DNA of 64,000 bases, taken from Curtobacterium sp. MCSS17_008 (GTDB taxonomy: Bacteria > Actinomycetota > Actinomycetes > Actinomycetales > Microbacteriaceae). The DNA is taken from assembly GCF_003234185.1 (NCBI RefSeq), contig NZ_QKSM01000004.1:186001-250000 (forward strand), read 5' to 3'. The notes under the pieces were generated by a model. That model made no database searches and had not been told where the DNA came from. It saw only the letters and a list, made by a program, of their open reading frames with translations. This document shows positions 1 to 8,149 of the stretch, in pieces; position 1 is the first letter of the stretch; each line of letters begins with the position of its first letter. A program made the position numbers and the translations under genes.

Positions 1-1284
1 GTTGATCTCCGGGATCTTGCGGTCGTGCGCGATGAGTTCGGCACGGGTCGGCATGTTGATGCCGTAGACGTGCGGGAACCGGACCGGGGGAGCGGCGGAG
101 GTGAACGTCACCTCGTTCGCGCCGGCGGCACGGGCCATCTCGACGATCTCGCGGCTCGTGGTGCCGCGGACGATCGAGTCGTCGACGATCAGGATGTTCT
201 TGCCCTTGAACTCCGACGACATCGCGTTGAGCTTCTGCCGCACCGAGCGCTTGCGCTCCGCCTGCCCCGGCATGATGAAGGTCCGGCCGACGTAGCGGTT
301 CTTGTAGAAGCCCTCGCGGTACTCGATGCCGAGCTTCTGCGCCACCTGCATCGCGGCCGGTCGGCTCGAGTCCGGGATCGGCATGACGACGTCGATGTCA
401 CCGGTCGGGGCGTACTGCGCGATCGTGTCGGCCAGGCGGTTGCCGAGCCGGAGCCGGGCGTCGTAGACCGAGATGCCGTTCATCACCGAGTCGGGACGGG
501 CGAGGTACACGTACTCGAACGAGCACGGCACCAGGCGCGGGTCCTTGGCGCACTGCCGGGCGTGCATCTGACCGTTCATCTCGATGAACACGGCCTCGCC
601 CGGGGCGATGTCGCGGACGATCTCGTAGCCGCCGGACTCGAGCACGAGGGACTCGCTCGCCACGACCCACTCCGGCTGCCCGGCCTCGTCGAACCTGTGG
701 CCGAGGATGAGCGGGCGGATGCCGTACGGGTCGCGGAACGCGAGCAGACCGTGGCCCGCGATCGTGGCGATCGTGGCGTACGAGCCCTCGACCCGCTCGT
801 GCACGCGCTCGACGGCGTCGAACACCTGGCCGGCGTCGAGCTCGCTGCCGCGCACCTGGCCCTGGAGCTCGTGCGCCAGGACGTTCACGAGGAGCTCGGT
901 GTCGCTCGTCGTGTTGAGGTGGCGGCGGTCGATGTCGAACAGCTCGCGGGTGAGCTCGCGGGTGTTCGTGAGGTTGCCGTTGTGCACGAGCACGATGCCG
1001 TAGGGCGCGTTCACGTAGAAGGGCTGGGCCTCTTCCTCGTTGCTCGCGGCGCCCTTCGTGGCGTACCGGACGTGCCCCAGGCCCATCGTGCCGAGCAGAG
1101 CACGCATGTCACGGGTGCGGAACGCCTCGCGCACGTGACCACGCGTCTTGTGCATGTGGTGGACGTGCCCCTCGACCGTGGCGATGCCCGTCGAGTCCTG
1201 GCCCCGGTGCTGCAGGAGCAGCAGGGCGTCGTAGATGGATTGGTTTGCAGGCCCCTGCGCAACGAGGCCGACGATGCCGCACAT
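1..1284 (-). CDS. purF: Amidophosphoribosyltransferase (PurF), 3' end outside window
   Basis: First committed step of de novo purine synthesis: PRPP plus glutamine gives 5-phosphoribosylamine in the cytosol. The first 428 residues are present; roughly 60-80 C-terminal residues lie beyond the left edge. The protein opens MCGIVGLVAQG, so Cys2 is directly the N-terminal nucleophile of the glutaminase domain, with no long propeptide, which fixes the start at 1284. The GHVRYATKG and HNGNLTN motifs follow. The phosphoribosyltransferase PRPP loop, ILIVDDSIVRGTTSREI, lies at about residues 360-376. It is transcribed away from purM across a 71 bp gap, the usual purine pairing in actinobacteria. Confidence 0.97.
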   Translation of the reverse strand, partial: MCGIVGLVAQGPANQSIYDALLLLQHRGQDSTGIATVEGHVHHMHKTRGHVREAFRTRDMRALLGTMGLGHVRYATKGAASNEEEAQPFYVNAPYGIVLVHNGNLTNTRELTRELFDIDRRHLNTTSDTELLVNVLAHELQGQVRGSELDAGQVFDAVERVHERVEGSYATIATIAGHGLLAFRDPYGIRPLILGHRFDEAGQPEWVVASESLVLESGGYEIVRDIAPGEAVFIEMNGQMHARQCAKDPRLVPCSFEYVYLARPDSVMNGISVYDARLRLGNRLADTIAQYAPTGDIDVVMPIPDSSRPAAMQVAQKLGIEYREGFYKNRYVGRTFIMPGQAERKRSVRQKLNAMSSEFKGKNILIVDDSIVRGTTSREIVEMARAAGANEVTFTSAAPPVRFPHVYGINMPTRAELIAHDRKIPEIN

Positions 1285-1355
1285 TCGCGGGGTGCTCCAG
1301 ACCGTAGGATCGGGTGGTACCGAACAAGTCTGCCATGCTCCGCGGAGGACCACGC

Positions 1356-2456
1356 ATGCCGAACCCGTACGCTGCCGCCGGCGTCGACACCGCCGCCGGG
1401 GACCTGGCCGTCGAGCTCATGAAGTCCGCCGTGTCGGCGACCCACAACCCCTCGGTCCTCGGGGGAGTGGGAGGGTTCGCCGGACTGTACGACGTGTCGT
1501 TCCTGCGCTCCTACGAGCGGCCGCTGCTCGCGACGTCGACCGACGGCGTCGGCACGAAGGTCGCCATCGCGCAGGCGATCGACAAGCACGACACGATCGG
1601 CCAGGACCTGGTCGGCATGGTCGTCGACGACATCGTCGTGGTCGGCGCGAAGCCGCTCTTCATGACGGACTACATCGCCTGCGGCCGCGTCGTGCCGAAC
1701 CGGATCGCGGACATCGTCGCGGGCATCGCGCGGGGCTGCTCGGCCACCGGCACCGCCCTCGTCGGCGGCGAGACCGCGGAGCACCCGGGGCTGCTCGGAC
1801 CGGACGACTACGACGTGGCGGGTGCTGCGACCGGTGTCGTCGAGGCCGACCGCCAGCTCGGCGCGCACCTGGTCGAGGACGGCGACGTCGTCGTGGCGAT
1901 CGAGTCGTCGGGCCTGCACTCGAACGGGTACTCCCTGGTCCGGCACATCCTGTCCGGCAGGGGCGTCGGCTACACCGACCAGCTGCCGGAGTTCGGCGCC
2001 GGCGTCTCCGTCGGTGAGGCCCTGCTCGAGCCCACCCGCCTGTACACCGCGCCGCTGCTCGACCTGCTCGACGCCCGGCCCGGTGTCGTCCACTCGCTCT
2101 CCCACGTCACCGGTGGTGGCATCGCCGCCAACCTGGCGCGCGTGCTGCCCGTCGGCACGTGGGTCGAGGTCGACCGTTCGACGTGGACGCCCTCGACGGT
2201 GTTCCGGGTCCTCGCGGACATGGCGGGCACCCCGGTCGAGGACACCGAGGGCACGTGGAACCTCGGCATCGGGATGTTCGCGGTCGTCGCGGCGTCGTCG
2301 GCGTCCGCGGTGCTCGACGACCTGCGTGCCGCGGGGCTCCCGTCGTGGACCGTCGGCACGGTCTCGACCTCGGAGCGTGACCTGAGCGGATTCGAACAGG
2401 GCGCCAAGGGTGTCGACGGCGGGGCGGTCCGTCTCGTCGGTTCCTACGCGGGCTGA
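1356..2456 (+). CDS. purM: Phosphoribosylformylglycinamidine cyclo-ligase (AIR synthetase)
   Basis: Converts FGAM to AIR with ATP, the fifth step of purine synthesis. The 366 residues match the usual length of about 340-370. The ATP-binding stretch ATSTDGVGTK (about residues 54-63) and the GGETAEHPG motif are intact. I chose ATG 1356 because GGAGGA sits 7 bases upstream and the protein then begins MPNPYAAAGVDT; an in-frame ATG at 1335 and a GTG at 1314 lack such a site. The gene is divergent from purF, so the two probably share regulatory DNA in 1285-1355. Downstream lies a gene-free repeat region. Confidence 0.97.
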   Translation: MPNPYAAAGVDTAAGDLAVELMKSAVSATHNPSVLGGVGGFAGLYDVSFLRSYERPLLATSTDGVGTKVAIAQAIDKHDTIGQDLVGMVVDDIVVVGAKPLFMTDYIACGRVVPNRIADIVAGIARGCSATGTALVGGETAEHPGLLGPDDYDVAGAATGVVEADRQLGAHLVEDGDVVVAIESSGLHSNGYSLVRHILSGRGVGYTDQLPEFGAGVSVGEALLEPTRLYTAPLLDLLDARPGVVHSLSHVTGGGIAANLARVLPVGTWVEVDRSTWTPSTVFRVLADMAGTPVEDTEGTWNLGIGMFAVVAASSASAVLDDLRAAGLPSWTVGTVSTSERDLSGFEQGAKGVDGGAVRLVGSYAG

Positions 2457-2520
2457 CGCCTACCGCCTAACGCCTGCCGCCTGGCGCCGTGCTGGCGTCG
2501 TGCTCGTCGCGGAGGTGTCG

Positions 2521-2629
2521 GCGCGGTCGTCCTGGTCGCTCGACATGCCGTGTGCGGTCGTTCGGGTCGCGCGAACTGCCGCTGGGTCGGAAGTTGAGCG
2601 GCACGTCCTGCGACCGGAGCGTTGCGTGG
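2521..2629 (+). repeat. 109 bp intergenic repeat, copy 1
   Basis: Begins GCGCGGTCGTCCTGGTCGC and ends GAGCGTTGCGTGG. It is the most diverged copy at the 3' side (CTGCGACCGG where the others read TTGTGCGACCAG). The outer arms are imperfectly complementary: CTGGTCGC near the start, GCGACCGG near the end. Confidence 0.85.
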
Positions 2630-2685
2630 CGGAGCGGCGGGAGCGGCGGGAGCGGCGGGAGCGGCGGAGCGGAGCGGCGGCGTTG

Positions 2686-2794
2686 GCGCGGCCGTCCTGG
2701 TCGCTCGACTCGCCGTGTGCGGTCGTTCGGGTTGCGCGAACTGCCGCTGGGGCGGAAGTTGAGCGGCACGTTGTGCGACCAGAGCGATCCGTGG
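2686..2794 (+). repeat. 109 bp intergenic repeat, copy 2
   Basis: Same unit, starting 165 bp after copy 1. Differs by about a dozen substitutions and no indels; it has TCG where the others have ATG at unit positions 25-27 and ends GAGCGATCCGTGG. The outer arms CTGGTCGC and GCGACCAG are perfectly complementary. Confidence 0.85.
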
Positions 2795-2826
2795 TGTCCG
2801 GCCGTGCGGCGGGAGCGGCGGTGTCG

Positions 2827-2935
2827 GCGCGGTCGTCCTGGTCGCTCGACATGCCGTGTGTGGTCGTTCGGGTCGCGCGAACTGCCGTTGGGGCGGAAGT
2901 TGAGCGGCACGTTGTGCGACCAGAGCGATCCGTGG
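2827..2935 (+). repeat. 109 bp intergenic repeat, copy 3
   Basis: Starts 141 bp after copy 2. It shares the GATCCGTGG end and the following TGTCCGGCCGT with copy 2, so copies 2 and 3 look like the most recent duplication. Confidence 0.85.
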
Positions 2936-2991
2936 TGTCCGGCCGTACGGCGGGAGCGGCGGAGCAGGGAGCGGCGGGAGCGGCGGCGTTG

Positions 2992-3100
2992 GCGCGGCCG
3001 TCCTGGTCGCTCGACATGCCGTGTGCGGTCGTTCGGGTTGCGCGAACTGCCGCTGGGTCGGAAGTCGAGCGGCATGTTGTGCGACCAGAGCGTTGCGTGG
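2992..3100 (+). repeat. 109 bp intergenic repeat, copy 4
   Basis: Starts 165 bp after copy 3. Its arms are the most symmetrical: GGTCGCTCGACATGCCG at the start against the reverse complement of CGGCATGTTGTGCGACC near the end, with 2 mismatches in 17. The unit could therefore fold as a long hairpin. Confidence 0.85.
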
Positions 3101-3160
3101 TGTGCGCGCACGCGGAAACGCCGCGCGACCCCGGAGGGCGCGCGGCGTCGACGGTTCGGG

Positions 3161-3382
3161 TCAGGCGGACTTGTTCTGGTCCTGCTGGGTCTCGAGCTCG
3201 TCCCCGTCGTCGTACTGGTCATCACCGTATTGGTCTGCCCAGCGGTCGACGTAGGAGTCTTCGTCCGAGTGCTGCCCGGCGGAGAGCTCGCGTTCGAGCG
3301 CACCGTAGTTCGTCTCCGGGCTGAAGTACTTCAGCTCCCGGGCGACCTTGGTGTGCTTTGCCTTCTGACGGCCGCGCCCCAT
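3161..3382 (-). CDS. DUF3073 family small protein
   Basis: A 73-residue protein starting MGRGRQKAKHTKVARELKY, the conserved opening of the actinobacterial DUF3073 family. A basic N-terminal third is followed by an acidic, Asp/Glu/Gln-rich tail (about residues 40-70). No enzyme motif is visible and the family's function is unknown to me. It stands alone between the repeat region and the doxX-like gene. Confidence 0.9.
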   Translation of the reverse strand: MGRGRQKAKHTKVARELKYFSPETNYGALERELSAGQHSDEDSYVDRWADQYGDDQYDDGDELETQQDQNKSA

Positions 3383-3524
3383 GCGTGACCCCCTCGTGAT
3401 CGGCTCTGGTCCGGTCCTGGCGGGTGCAGGGTTGCCACCCGGGGAACCGAACGGTTCGTGGTTTGAAATCTGCCGATCACTCTACCATGTACCCCGTTCC
3501 CGACCTGGCCATCGCGTCCCCCGG

Positions 3525-3540
3525 AGTCCTGACGAGGACT
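3525..3540 (-). terminator. Short hairpin at the end of the DoxX gene
   Basis: AGTCCT-gacg-AGGACT, a perfect 6 bp stem starting at the DoxX stop codon. Weak on its own, with no T-run. Confidence 0.4.
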
Positions 3541-3980
3541 CACGCCGAGACGGGCTCCGGGACACCGCGCTTCCGCCGCGAGGAGCGCAGCACGAGCGCG
3601 TCGACCGACCAGCGCCCCGGCCCGGTCAGGGCGACGGCGAGCGAGGCGACGGCGAGCACGAGCACGTACTCGAAGCCGCCGTCCTGGGCGAAGAACCCGG
3701 CGGTGGCGTGGGCGAGGAGGCCCGCGACGACCATGTCGACCGCGAGCAGCAGCCCGACGACGCGCGTGGCGACACCGAGGACGAGCAGGGCGCCCCCGAC
3801 GAGCTCGAGGCCCGCGACGACGGGCGCGGCGACCTCGGCGAGCGGGACGCCCATGCCGGCGAAGCCCTGGGCGACACCGGGGATCCCCTGGGTGAACTTC
3901 TGGGCGCCGTGGGCGATGAACACCACGCCCAGGACGATGCGGAGCGCGGTCAGGCCGATGGAGGTCGATGTCGTTCGCAT
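3540..3980 (-). CDS. DoxX family membrane protein
   Basis: A 146-residue integral membrane protein with four predicted helices (about residues 8-30, 48-70, 74-96, 104-124). It carries the family pattern LRIVLGVVFIAHGAQKF at the start and a GALLVLG segment later. Related DoxX/MadD proteins have been linked to redox or thiol homeostasis in mycobacteria; nothing here shows a specific role. ATG 3980 was chosen over the longer open frame because a TACGGT box at 3988-3993 lies 7 bases before it (leaderless start) and the extra N-terminus looks non-coding. Confidence 0.85.
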   Translation of the reverse strand: MRTTSTSIGLTALRIVLGVVFIAHGAQKFTQGIPGVAQGFAGMGVPLAEVAAPVVAGLELVGGALLVLGVATRVVGLLLAVDMVVAGLLAHATAGFFAQDGGFEYVLVLAVASLAVALTGPGRWSVDALVLRSSRRKRGVPEPVSA

Positions 3981-3987
3981 GGCGCCG

Positions 3988-3993
3988 ACCGTA
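3988..3993 (-). promoter_or_regulatory. Leaderless -10 box (TACGGT) for the DoxX gene
   Basis: TACGGT, then 7 bases, then ATG. Confidence 0.55.
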
Positions 3994-4098
3994 TCGGTTG
4001 ACACGTCATCGACCTGGGGGGGGGTGCGGGGGACTGCCCGGAGTTCGTCAGGAGTCCTCCAGACGCCGGTCCACCGAACGGTGGACCGGCGCACAGGT

Positions 4099-4377
4099 TC
4101 AGGAGTCGGTGCCGCGTCCGGTCTGCTGCTGCAGACGGTCGATGTGCTCGGACGCCTCGGCCTTCGTGAGGTCGGCGGGGAGCTCCTCGCCGGCCTCGCG
4201 GGCGAGGGTGTCCAGGTAGCTGCGCTGCGGGCCGGTCATCGGCTCGTCACCGGTGACCCACTGCTCCGGGTCCTTGCTCGCGGTCGTCGAGGGGTCGGGA
4301 CGCTCGCCACCGAGGGTCTCGCCCTGGTGGGTGCCGTCCGGGGTCTGCTGCTGCTCTGCGCGATCTGCATCACTCAT
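4099..4377 (-). CDS. DUF3072 family small protein
   Basis: A 92-residue soluble, acidic protein. The C-terminal half holds the DUF3072 pattern MTGPQRSYLDTLAREAGEEL followed by LTKAEASEHIDRLQ, a short helical module. The N-terminal 45 residues are low complexity. Function is unknown to me; the helical part resembles SAP-like or Lsr2-tail modules, but that is only an impression. A TACCTT box at 4385-4390 lies 7 bases before the ATG, suggesting its own leaderless promoter. Confidence 0.85.
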   Translation of the reverse strand: MSDADRAEQQQTPDGTHQGETLGGERPDPSTTASKDPEQWVTGDEPMTGPQRSYLDTLAREAGEELPADLTKAEASEHIDRLQQQTGRGTDS

Positions 4378-4384
4378 GGCGCCG

Positions 4385-4390
4385 AAGGTA
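4385..4390 (-). promoter_or_regulatory. Leaderless -10 box (TACCTT) for the DUF3072 gene
   Basis: TACCTT, then 7 bases, then ATG. Confidence 0.5.
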
Positions 4391-4435
4391 CGCGCGACGG
4401 CGTGGCCGACACGCAGCGAGGACGTCCCCCGGGCC

Positions 4436-5191
4436 TCAGGCCGGTGTCGCCGTGTAACGCACCAGGTCCGGCCCGACGCCGCTCGTCGCGATCGGCACGT
4501 CGGAGTCGCCTCGCCGGAGCCAGATCGTCGCGGCCCGTTCGTCGATGCGGACGACCTCGTGCACGGAACCGTCGAGCAGCACGGCGGCCCGGACGTCCAC
4601 GTCGCCGGTGGACGGCCGCGGCGGCAGCCCGACCACGTCGGCGTCGTACGCGGCGTACCGGCCGGGGGAGAGGAACGGTGAGACCGGCGTGGTCACGACC
4701 TCGAGTCCCTCGTCGACCGCACGGACGGCGACGAGGCGCACCGCCTGGTCGGTGGGCAGCGGCACGTCGACCACGGGGGCGTCGACGGGACCGGCCAACG
4801 CGCGGAAGGCGGGCCGACCGTCGGGGGCGAGCCGCGCCTCCAGGCTGTCGATCCGGACGCGCCCGCGTCCCCGCGAGTCCGCGTACAGACCGGTCTCCAG
4901 ACCGGAGCGGCGTGCCTCGAGCCGGGACACGACCACGCGGTCCGGGCGGTACCAGTCGCGGAGCGTCGCCGGGTCGACCCAGCCGATGCTCGGGACCCCG
5001 CGGGTCAGGTCGGTGCCGTCGTCGACGGGCCGCTCGTCGAGTGCGCCGAGCGGGTGCTCGCCGCGCACCGCCACCAGCCCCGCGTACGGACCGACGGCAG
5101 GCGGCTCGTGGTCGAGCACCTCGACGCGCTTCGACACCTTGCCGCCGTGGCCGTCGAAGGTCGCGAAGGTGCGCAGGTCGGAGATCGTCAT
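4436..5191 (-). CDS. Unrecognised protein linked to the KimA-like permease
   Basis: A 251-residue soluble protein, with no signal peptide or membrane segment, that I cannot assign to a family. It starts MTISDLRTFATFDGHGGKVS. The sequence is rich in beta-type segments (VRIDSLEARL, AVLLDGSVHEVVRID), and the C-terminal 40 residues resemble a small PRC-barrel-like or beta-sandwich region. It begins 14 bases after the permease stop codon on the same strand, so the two are probably co-transcribed; a role beside the transporter is inference. The start at 5191 removes a non-protein-like Arg-rich extension. Confidence 0.75.
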   Translation of the reverse strand: MTISDLRTFATFDGHGGKVSKRVEVLDHEPPAVGPYAGLVAVRGEHPLGALDERPVDDGTDLTRGVPSIGWVDPATLRDWYRPDRVVVSRLEARRSGLETGLYADSRGRGRVRIDSLEARLAPDGRPAFRALAGPVDAPVVDVPLPTDQAVRLVAVRAVDEGLEVVTTPVSPFLSPGRYAAYDADVVGLPPRPSTGDVDVRAAVLLDGSVHEVVRIDERAATIWLRRGDSDVPIATSGVGPDLVRYTATPA

Positions 5192-5204
5192 GTCGCCGCC
5201 GATG

Positions 5205-7418
5205 TTACGACCGGCCGCCGTCGCCGCTCGGAGGTGCGGGCACGAGGACGCGCATCTCGCCGGTGCACTGGGTCTGGTCGACGCCCTCGGCGGGCCCGGC
5301 GGGACGCGACGCACGACGGGGCTGCAGGCTGTTGCGCTGGGCCGACCGGAGCAGTCGGTCCTCCTGCGCCTCGTGGTGGAACACGCCCTGCGGCGAGCGA
5401 CGCAGCGCGGGGCGGACGGGCTCGCCACGGCGCTCCTGGCCCGGCAGCGGGCGGGACCGACGGCCGTACAGCAGCTCCGAGGAGTCCAGCAGCCACGGGA
5501 CGAGGGCGACCGTCACGCCGTGCACGAGCAGGAGCTTCTTGCGGATCCGGCGACCACGGTGGTTGTGCAGGAACGTCTCCCACCAGTGCCCCACGACGAA
5601 CACGGGCGTGTAGACGGTGACGACCTCGGACCCGTGCTCGAGCCGGTGCGCCTTGATGTACCGGATGAGCGGCATCGAGATGTCGCGGTAGGGGCTCGGC
5701 ACGATGGTGAGCGGGACCTCGATGCCGTGCTCGGCCCACTGCTCCTGCAGTCGGCGGGCCTCGGCGTCGTCGATCGCGACGTGCACCGCCTCGAGCCCGG
5801 CGTGCTTCGCCGCGATCGCGTAGTCGACCGCCTTGAGCACCGGCTTCTGCAGCTTGTTCACGAGGACGATCGCGTGGTCGCCGGTCGCGCCGAACTGCGT
5901 GTCGACGTCGGCCTCGATCTCGTGCGAGACGTCGCGGTAGTAGCGGTTCACACCGAGCATGAGGACGAACAGCACCGGCATGATCACGAAGACGAGCCAG
6001 GCGCCGTGCGTGAACTTCGTGACGGTGACGATGACGAGCACGACGGAGGTGAAGGTCGCGCCGATCGCGTTGATGGTCAGCGAACGCCACACCTGTCCGC
6101 GGTCGAGCGGCTCGTCGCCGGACCCCGGCAGGCGGGAACGGTCGGATCGGAGCTGCCGCAGCCAGTGCCGCACCATGCCCGTCTGGCCGAGTGTGAACGA
6201 CACGAAGACGCCGATGATGTACAGCTGGATGAGGCTCGTCACGTTCGCCCGGTAGACCACGAGCAGTGCGACCGCGACGAGCGCCAGGACGATGACGCCG
6301 TTCGAGTAGATGAGCCGGTCGCCGCGGGTCGACAGGGCCTTCGGGGCGTACGAGTCCCGTGCCAGGATCGAGCCGAGCAGCGGGAAGCCGTTGAAGGCCG
6401 TGTTCGCCGCGAGGAGCAGCACCGCGGCGGTCGTCGCCTGCACGACGAAGAACAGGACGCTGCCGCCCCCGAACGTCGCGGCGGCGATCTGCGCGATGAG
6501 CGAGCGCTGCGGCGTCGACGCGCACGCCGTGAAGCCCTGCAGGTCGCAGGCGTCCTCGGCGTAGTGCACGCGGGCGATGAGGGCCAGGGAGATGAGCCCG
6601 ACGAACAGGACGATGGCGATCGACCCCATGAACACGAGCGTCATCTGCGCGTTGCGGACCTTCGGGCGGCGGAACGCCTGCACGCCGTTCGCGATGGCCT
6701 CGACGCCGGTCAGCGCCGAGCAGCCGGACGCGAAGGCGCGCAGGAGCAGCAGCACGAACGCGGCCTGGGTCGTGTGCTCGACGTTCTGCACCGTGTACGC
6801 GGCGGACTCCGCCACGGGCGCGTCCCCGGTCGCCGCCCGGACCAGCCCGACGACCACCATCACGAACACCGAGCCGACGAACAGGTAGGTCGGGACCGCG
6901 AAGGCCTTGCTGGACTCGCGGACACCGCGCAGGTTCACCCCGGCGAGCAGGACGACGAACGCCACCGCGATCTCGATGCGGAACGGGTCGAGCTCCGGCA
7001 CCGCGGAGATGATGTTGTCGACGCCCGAGGCCACCGACACCGCGACCGTCATGACGTAGTCGACGAGCAGGGCGCTCGCCACGATGAGCCCCGCCTTCTC
7101 GCCGAGGTTCCGGTGCGCCACCTCGTAGTCGCCGCCGCCGGACGGGTACGCCTTGATGAGCTGCCGGTAGGACGCGACCACCACGACGAGCAGCAGCACG
7201 ACGAGCGCGGCGACCCACGGCGCGAAGGTCAGGAACGCCATCCCGCCGAGCAGCAGGATCATGAGGAGCTCCTGTGGCGCGTACGCCACGCTCGACAGCG
7301 GGTCGCTCGCGAAGATCGGCAGCGCCAGGTGCTTCGGGAGGAGCTGTCCCTCGAGCTTCTCGGAGGGCAGGGGATCGCCGATCAGTCGCGCCTTGAGCGA
7401 CCGGATCTCGTTCGTCAC
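5205..7418 (-). CDS. APC-superfamily permease of the KimA type (potassium or amino acid importer)
   Basis: A 737-residue integral membrane protein. Residues 1 to about 440 form the APC fold with about 12 helices and include FASDPLSSVAYAPQEL, close to the SD-LSSVAYA signature of the potassium importer KimA (YdaO), and YPSGGGDYEVAH. A soluble domain at about residues 450-600 follows, as in KimA. Beyond that is an unusual tail of about 130 residues rich in Arg, Pro and Gln. The start is GTG 7418, with GAGTAGG about 10 bases upstream; TTG 7427 is possible but too close to that site. KimA uses proton symport and is inhibited by c-di-AMP in Bacillus; the substrate here is not proven. Confidence 0.8.
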   Translation of the reverse strand: MTNEIRSLKARLIGDPLPSEKLEGQLLPKHLALPIFASDPLSSVAYAPQELLMILLLGGMAFLTFAPWVAALVVLLLVVVVASYRQLIKAYPSGGGDYEVAHRNLGEKAGLIVASALLVDYVMTVAVSVASGVDNIISAVPELDPFRIEIAVAFVVLLAGVNLRGVRESSKAFAVPTYLFVGSVFVMVVVGLVRAATGDAPVAESAAYTVQNVEHTTQAAFVLLLLRAFASGCSALTGVEAIANGVQAFRRPKVRNAQMTLVFMGSIAIVLFVGLISLALIARVHYAEDACDLQGFTACASTPQRSLIAQIAAATFGGGSVLFFVVQATTAAVLLLAANTAFNGFPLLGSILARDSYAPKALSTRGDRLIYSNGVIVLALVAVALLVVYRANVTSLIQLYIIGVFVSFTLGQTGMVRHWLRQLRSDRSRLPGSGDEPLDRGQVWRSLTINAIGATFTSVVLVIVTVTKFTHGAWLVFVIMPVLFVLMLGVNRYYRDVSHEIEADVDTQFGATGDHAIVLVNKLQKPVLKAVDYAIAAKHAGLEAVHVAIDDAEARRLQEQWAEHGIEVPLTIVPSPYRDISMPLIRYIKAHRLEHGSEVVTVYTPVFVVGHWWETFLHNHRGRRIRKKLLLVHGVTVALVPWLLDSSELLYGRRSRPLPGQERRGEPVRPALRRSPQGVFHHEAQEDRLLRSAQRNSLQPRRASRPAGPAEGVDQTQCTGEMRVLVPAPPSGDGGRS

Positions 7419-7480
7419 GAGCGGCAAACCTACTCAGTTGCGCGCCCGAGTCAACACTGTGCGAACGGACAGGCGCCGGA

Positions 7481-7499
7481 GCGCGTCCGGCGGACGCGC
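7481..7499 (-). terminator. GC hairpin after padR
   Basis: GCGCGTCC-ggc-GGACGCGC, an 8 bp perfect stem between the PadR stop and the permease start. A half copy of the GGACGGGAGGC motif lies nearby at 7525-7535. Confidence 0.4.
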
Positions 7500-7567
7500 G
7501 GCGGGCACGCCGTCGACGGCCGGCGGACGGGAGGCGCGGATCACCACCACCCGTCCGGCGGCGGTCG

Positions 7568-8149
7568 TCAGACGGAGCGGCGCAGGGCCTCCAGGCCGTC
7601 CCGCAGGCGGGCCACCGTGTCGTCGGTGAGCGTGCCGCGGGTCGCGCGGCGGCGCAGGTCCGCCCGGACCTGCTGCCGGAACGACGCGATGACCATCTCG
7701 ACCTCGCGCAGCGCCCGGGCGCCCTCGGTCGGGACGTCGACCGGCTCGTCGGCGGTCTGGCCGCGCGGGGCCTGCGCGCTCGCCGCGAGGTCCGCACGGA
7801 GGGACCGCATGGCCTCGCCGACCGAGGCGCGGACGCCGTCGGCCAGCGACTTCACGGTGTCGGCCACGCCGGACTGGATCGCTGCCAGCTCGTCGGCACG
7901 CGCCGCGAGCTCGGCCCGACCGGCGTCGGTGATCGCGTAGACGGTCTTGCGGCCGTCGGCGGTCTTCGTGACGAGCCCCTCGGCCTCGAGCTTCGCCAGG
8001 CGCGGGTACACCGTGCCGGCGCTCGGGACGTAGGCGCCGCCGAAGCGTTCGCCGAGGGCCTGGATGAGCTCGTAGCCGTGCATCGGGTGGTCGGCGAGCA
8101 TGGACAGCAGGGACAGGCGCAGGTGACCGTGCGCGAACACGGGGCTCAT
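7568..8149 (-). CDS. PadR family transcriptional regulator
   Basis: A 193-residue regulator. The N-terminal PadR winged helix (residues 8-85) is clear: LSLLSMLADHPMHGYELIQ, then GTVYPRLAKLEAEGLV and a beta wing around DGRKTVYAIT. The C-terminal 100 residues are helical, as in PadR subfamily 1, for dimerisation. It overlaps the upstream DUF4097 gene by 4 bp (ATGA), so both are made from one mRNA and the regulator probably controls its own operon through the palindromes at 9011-9055. Confidence 0.92.
   Translation of the reverse strand: MSPVFAHGHLRLSLLSMLADHPMHGYELIQALGERFGGAYVPSAGTVYPRLAKLEAEGLVTKTADGRKTVYAITDAGRAELAARADELAAIQSGVADTVKSLADGVRASVGEAMRSLRADLAASAQAPRGQTADEPVDVPTEGARALREVEMVIASFRQQVRADLRRRATRGTLTDDTVARLRDGLEALRRSV

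Larger units (their letters stand above)
2457..3160. other. 704 bp without a convincing gene; holds four long direct repeats
   Basis: Several frames are open through this stretch on both strands, but this follows from very high GC. The translations are Arg/Ser-rich and resemble no family I know, and differences among the repeat copies are spread over all three codon positions. It contains four 109 bp repeats and, at about 2634-2680, a microsatellite of GAGCGGCGG-type units. The last 60 bases before the DUF3073 stop codon are ordinary spacer. Confidence 0.7.

Noticed and set aside
2521..3100. CRISPR array
   Set aside because: Units of 109 bp with 32-57 bp gaps, only four copies, spacers partly repeated, and no cas genes.
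2410..3324. The 109 bp repeats as part of a repeat-containing protein
   Set aside because: All candidate frames lack a ribosome site, one overlaps purM, and substitutions among the copies do not favour any codon position.
4545..7940. A plus-strand frame of about 1130 codons opposite the KimA-like permease
   Set aside because: Antisense to a permease with clear helices and signature; low-complexity translation.
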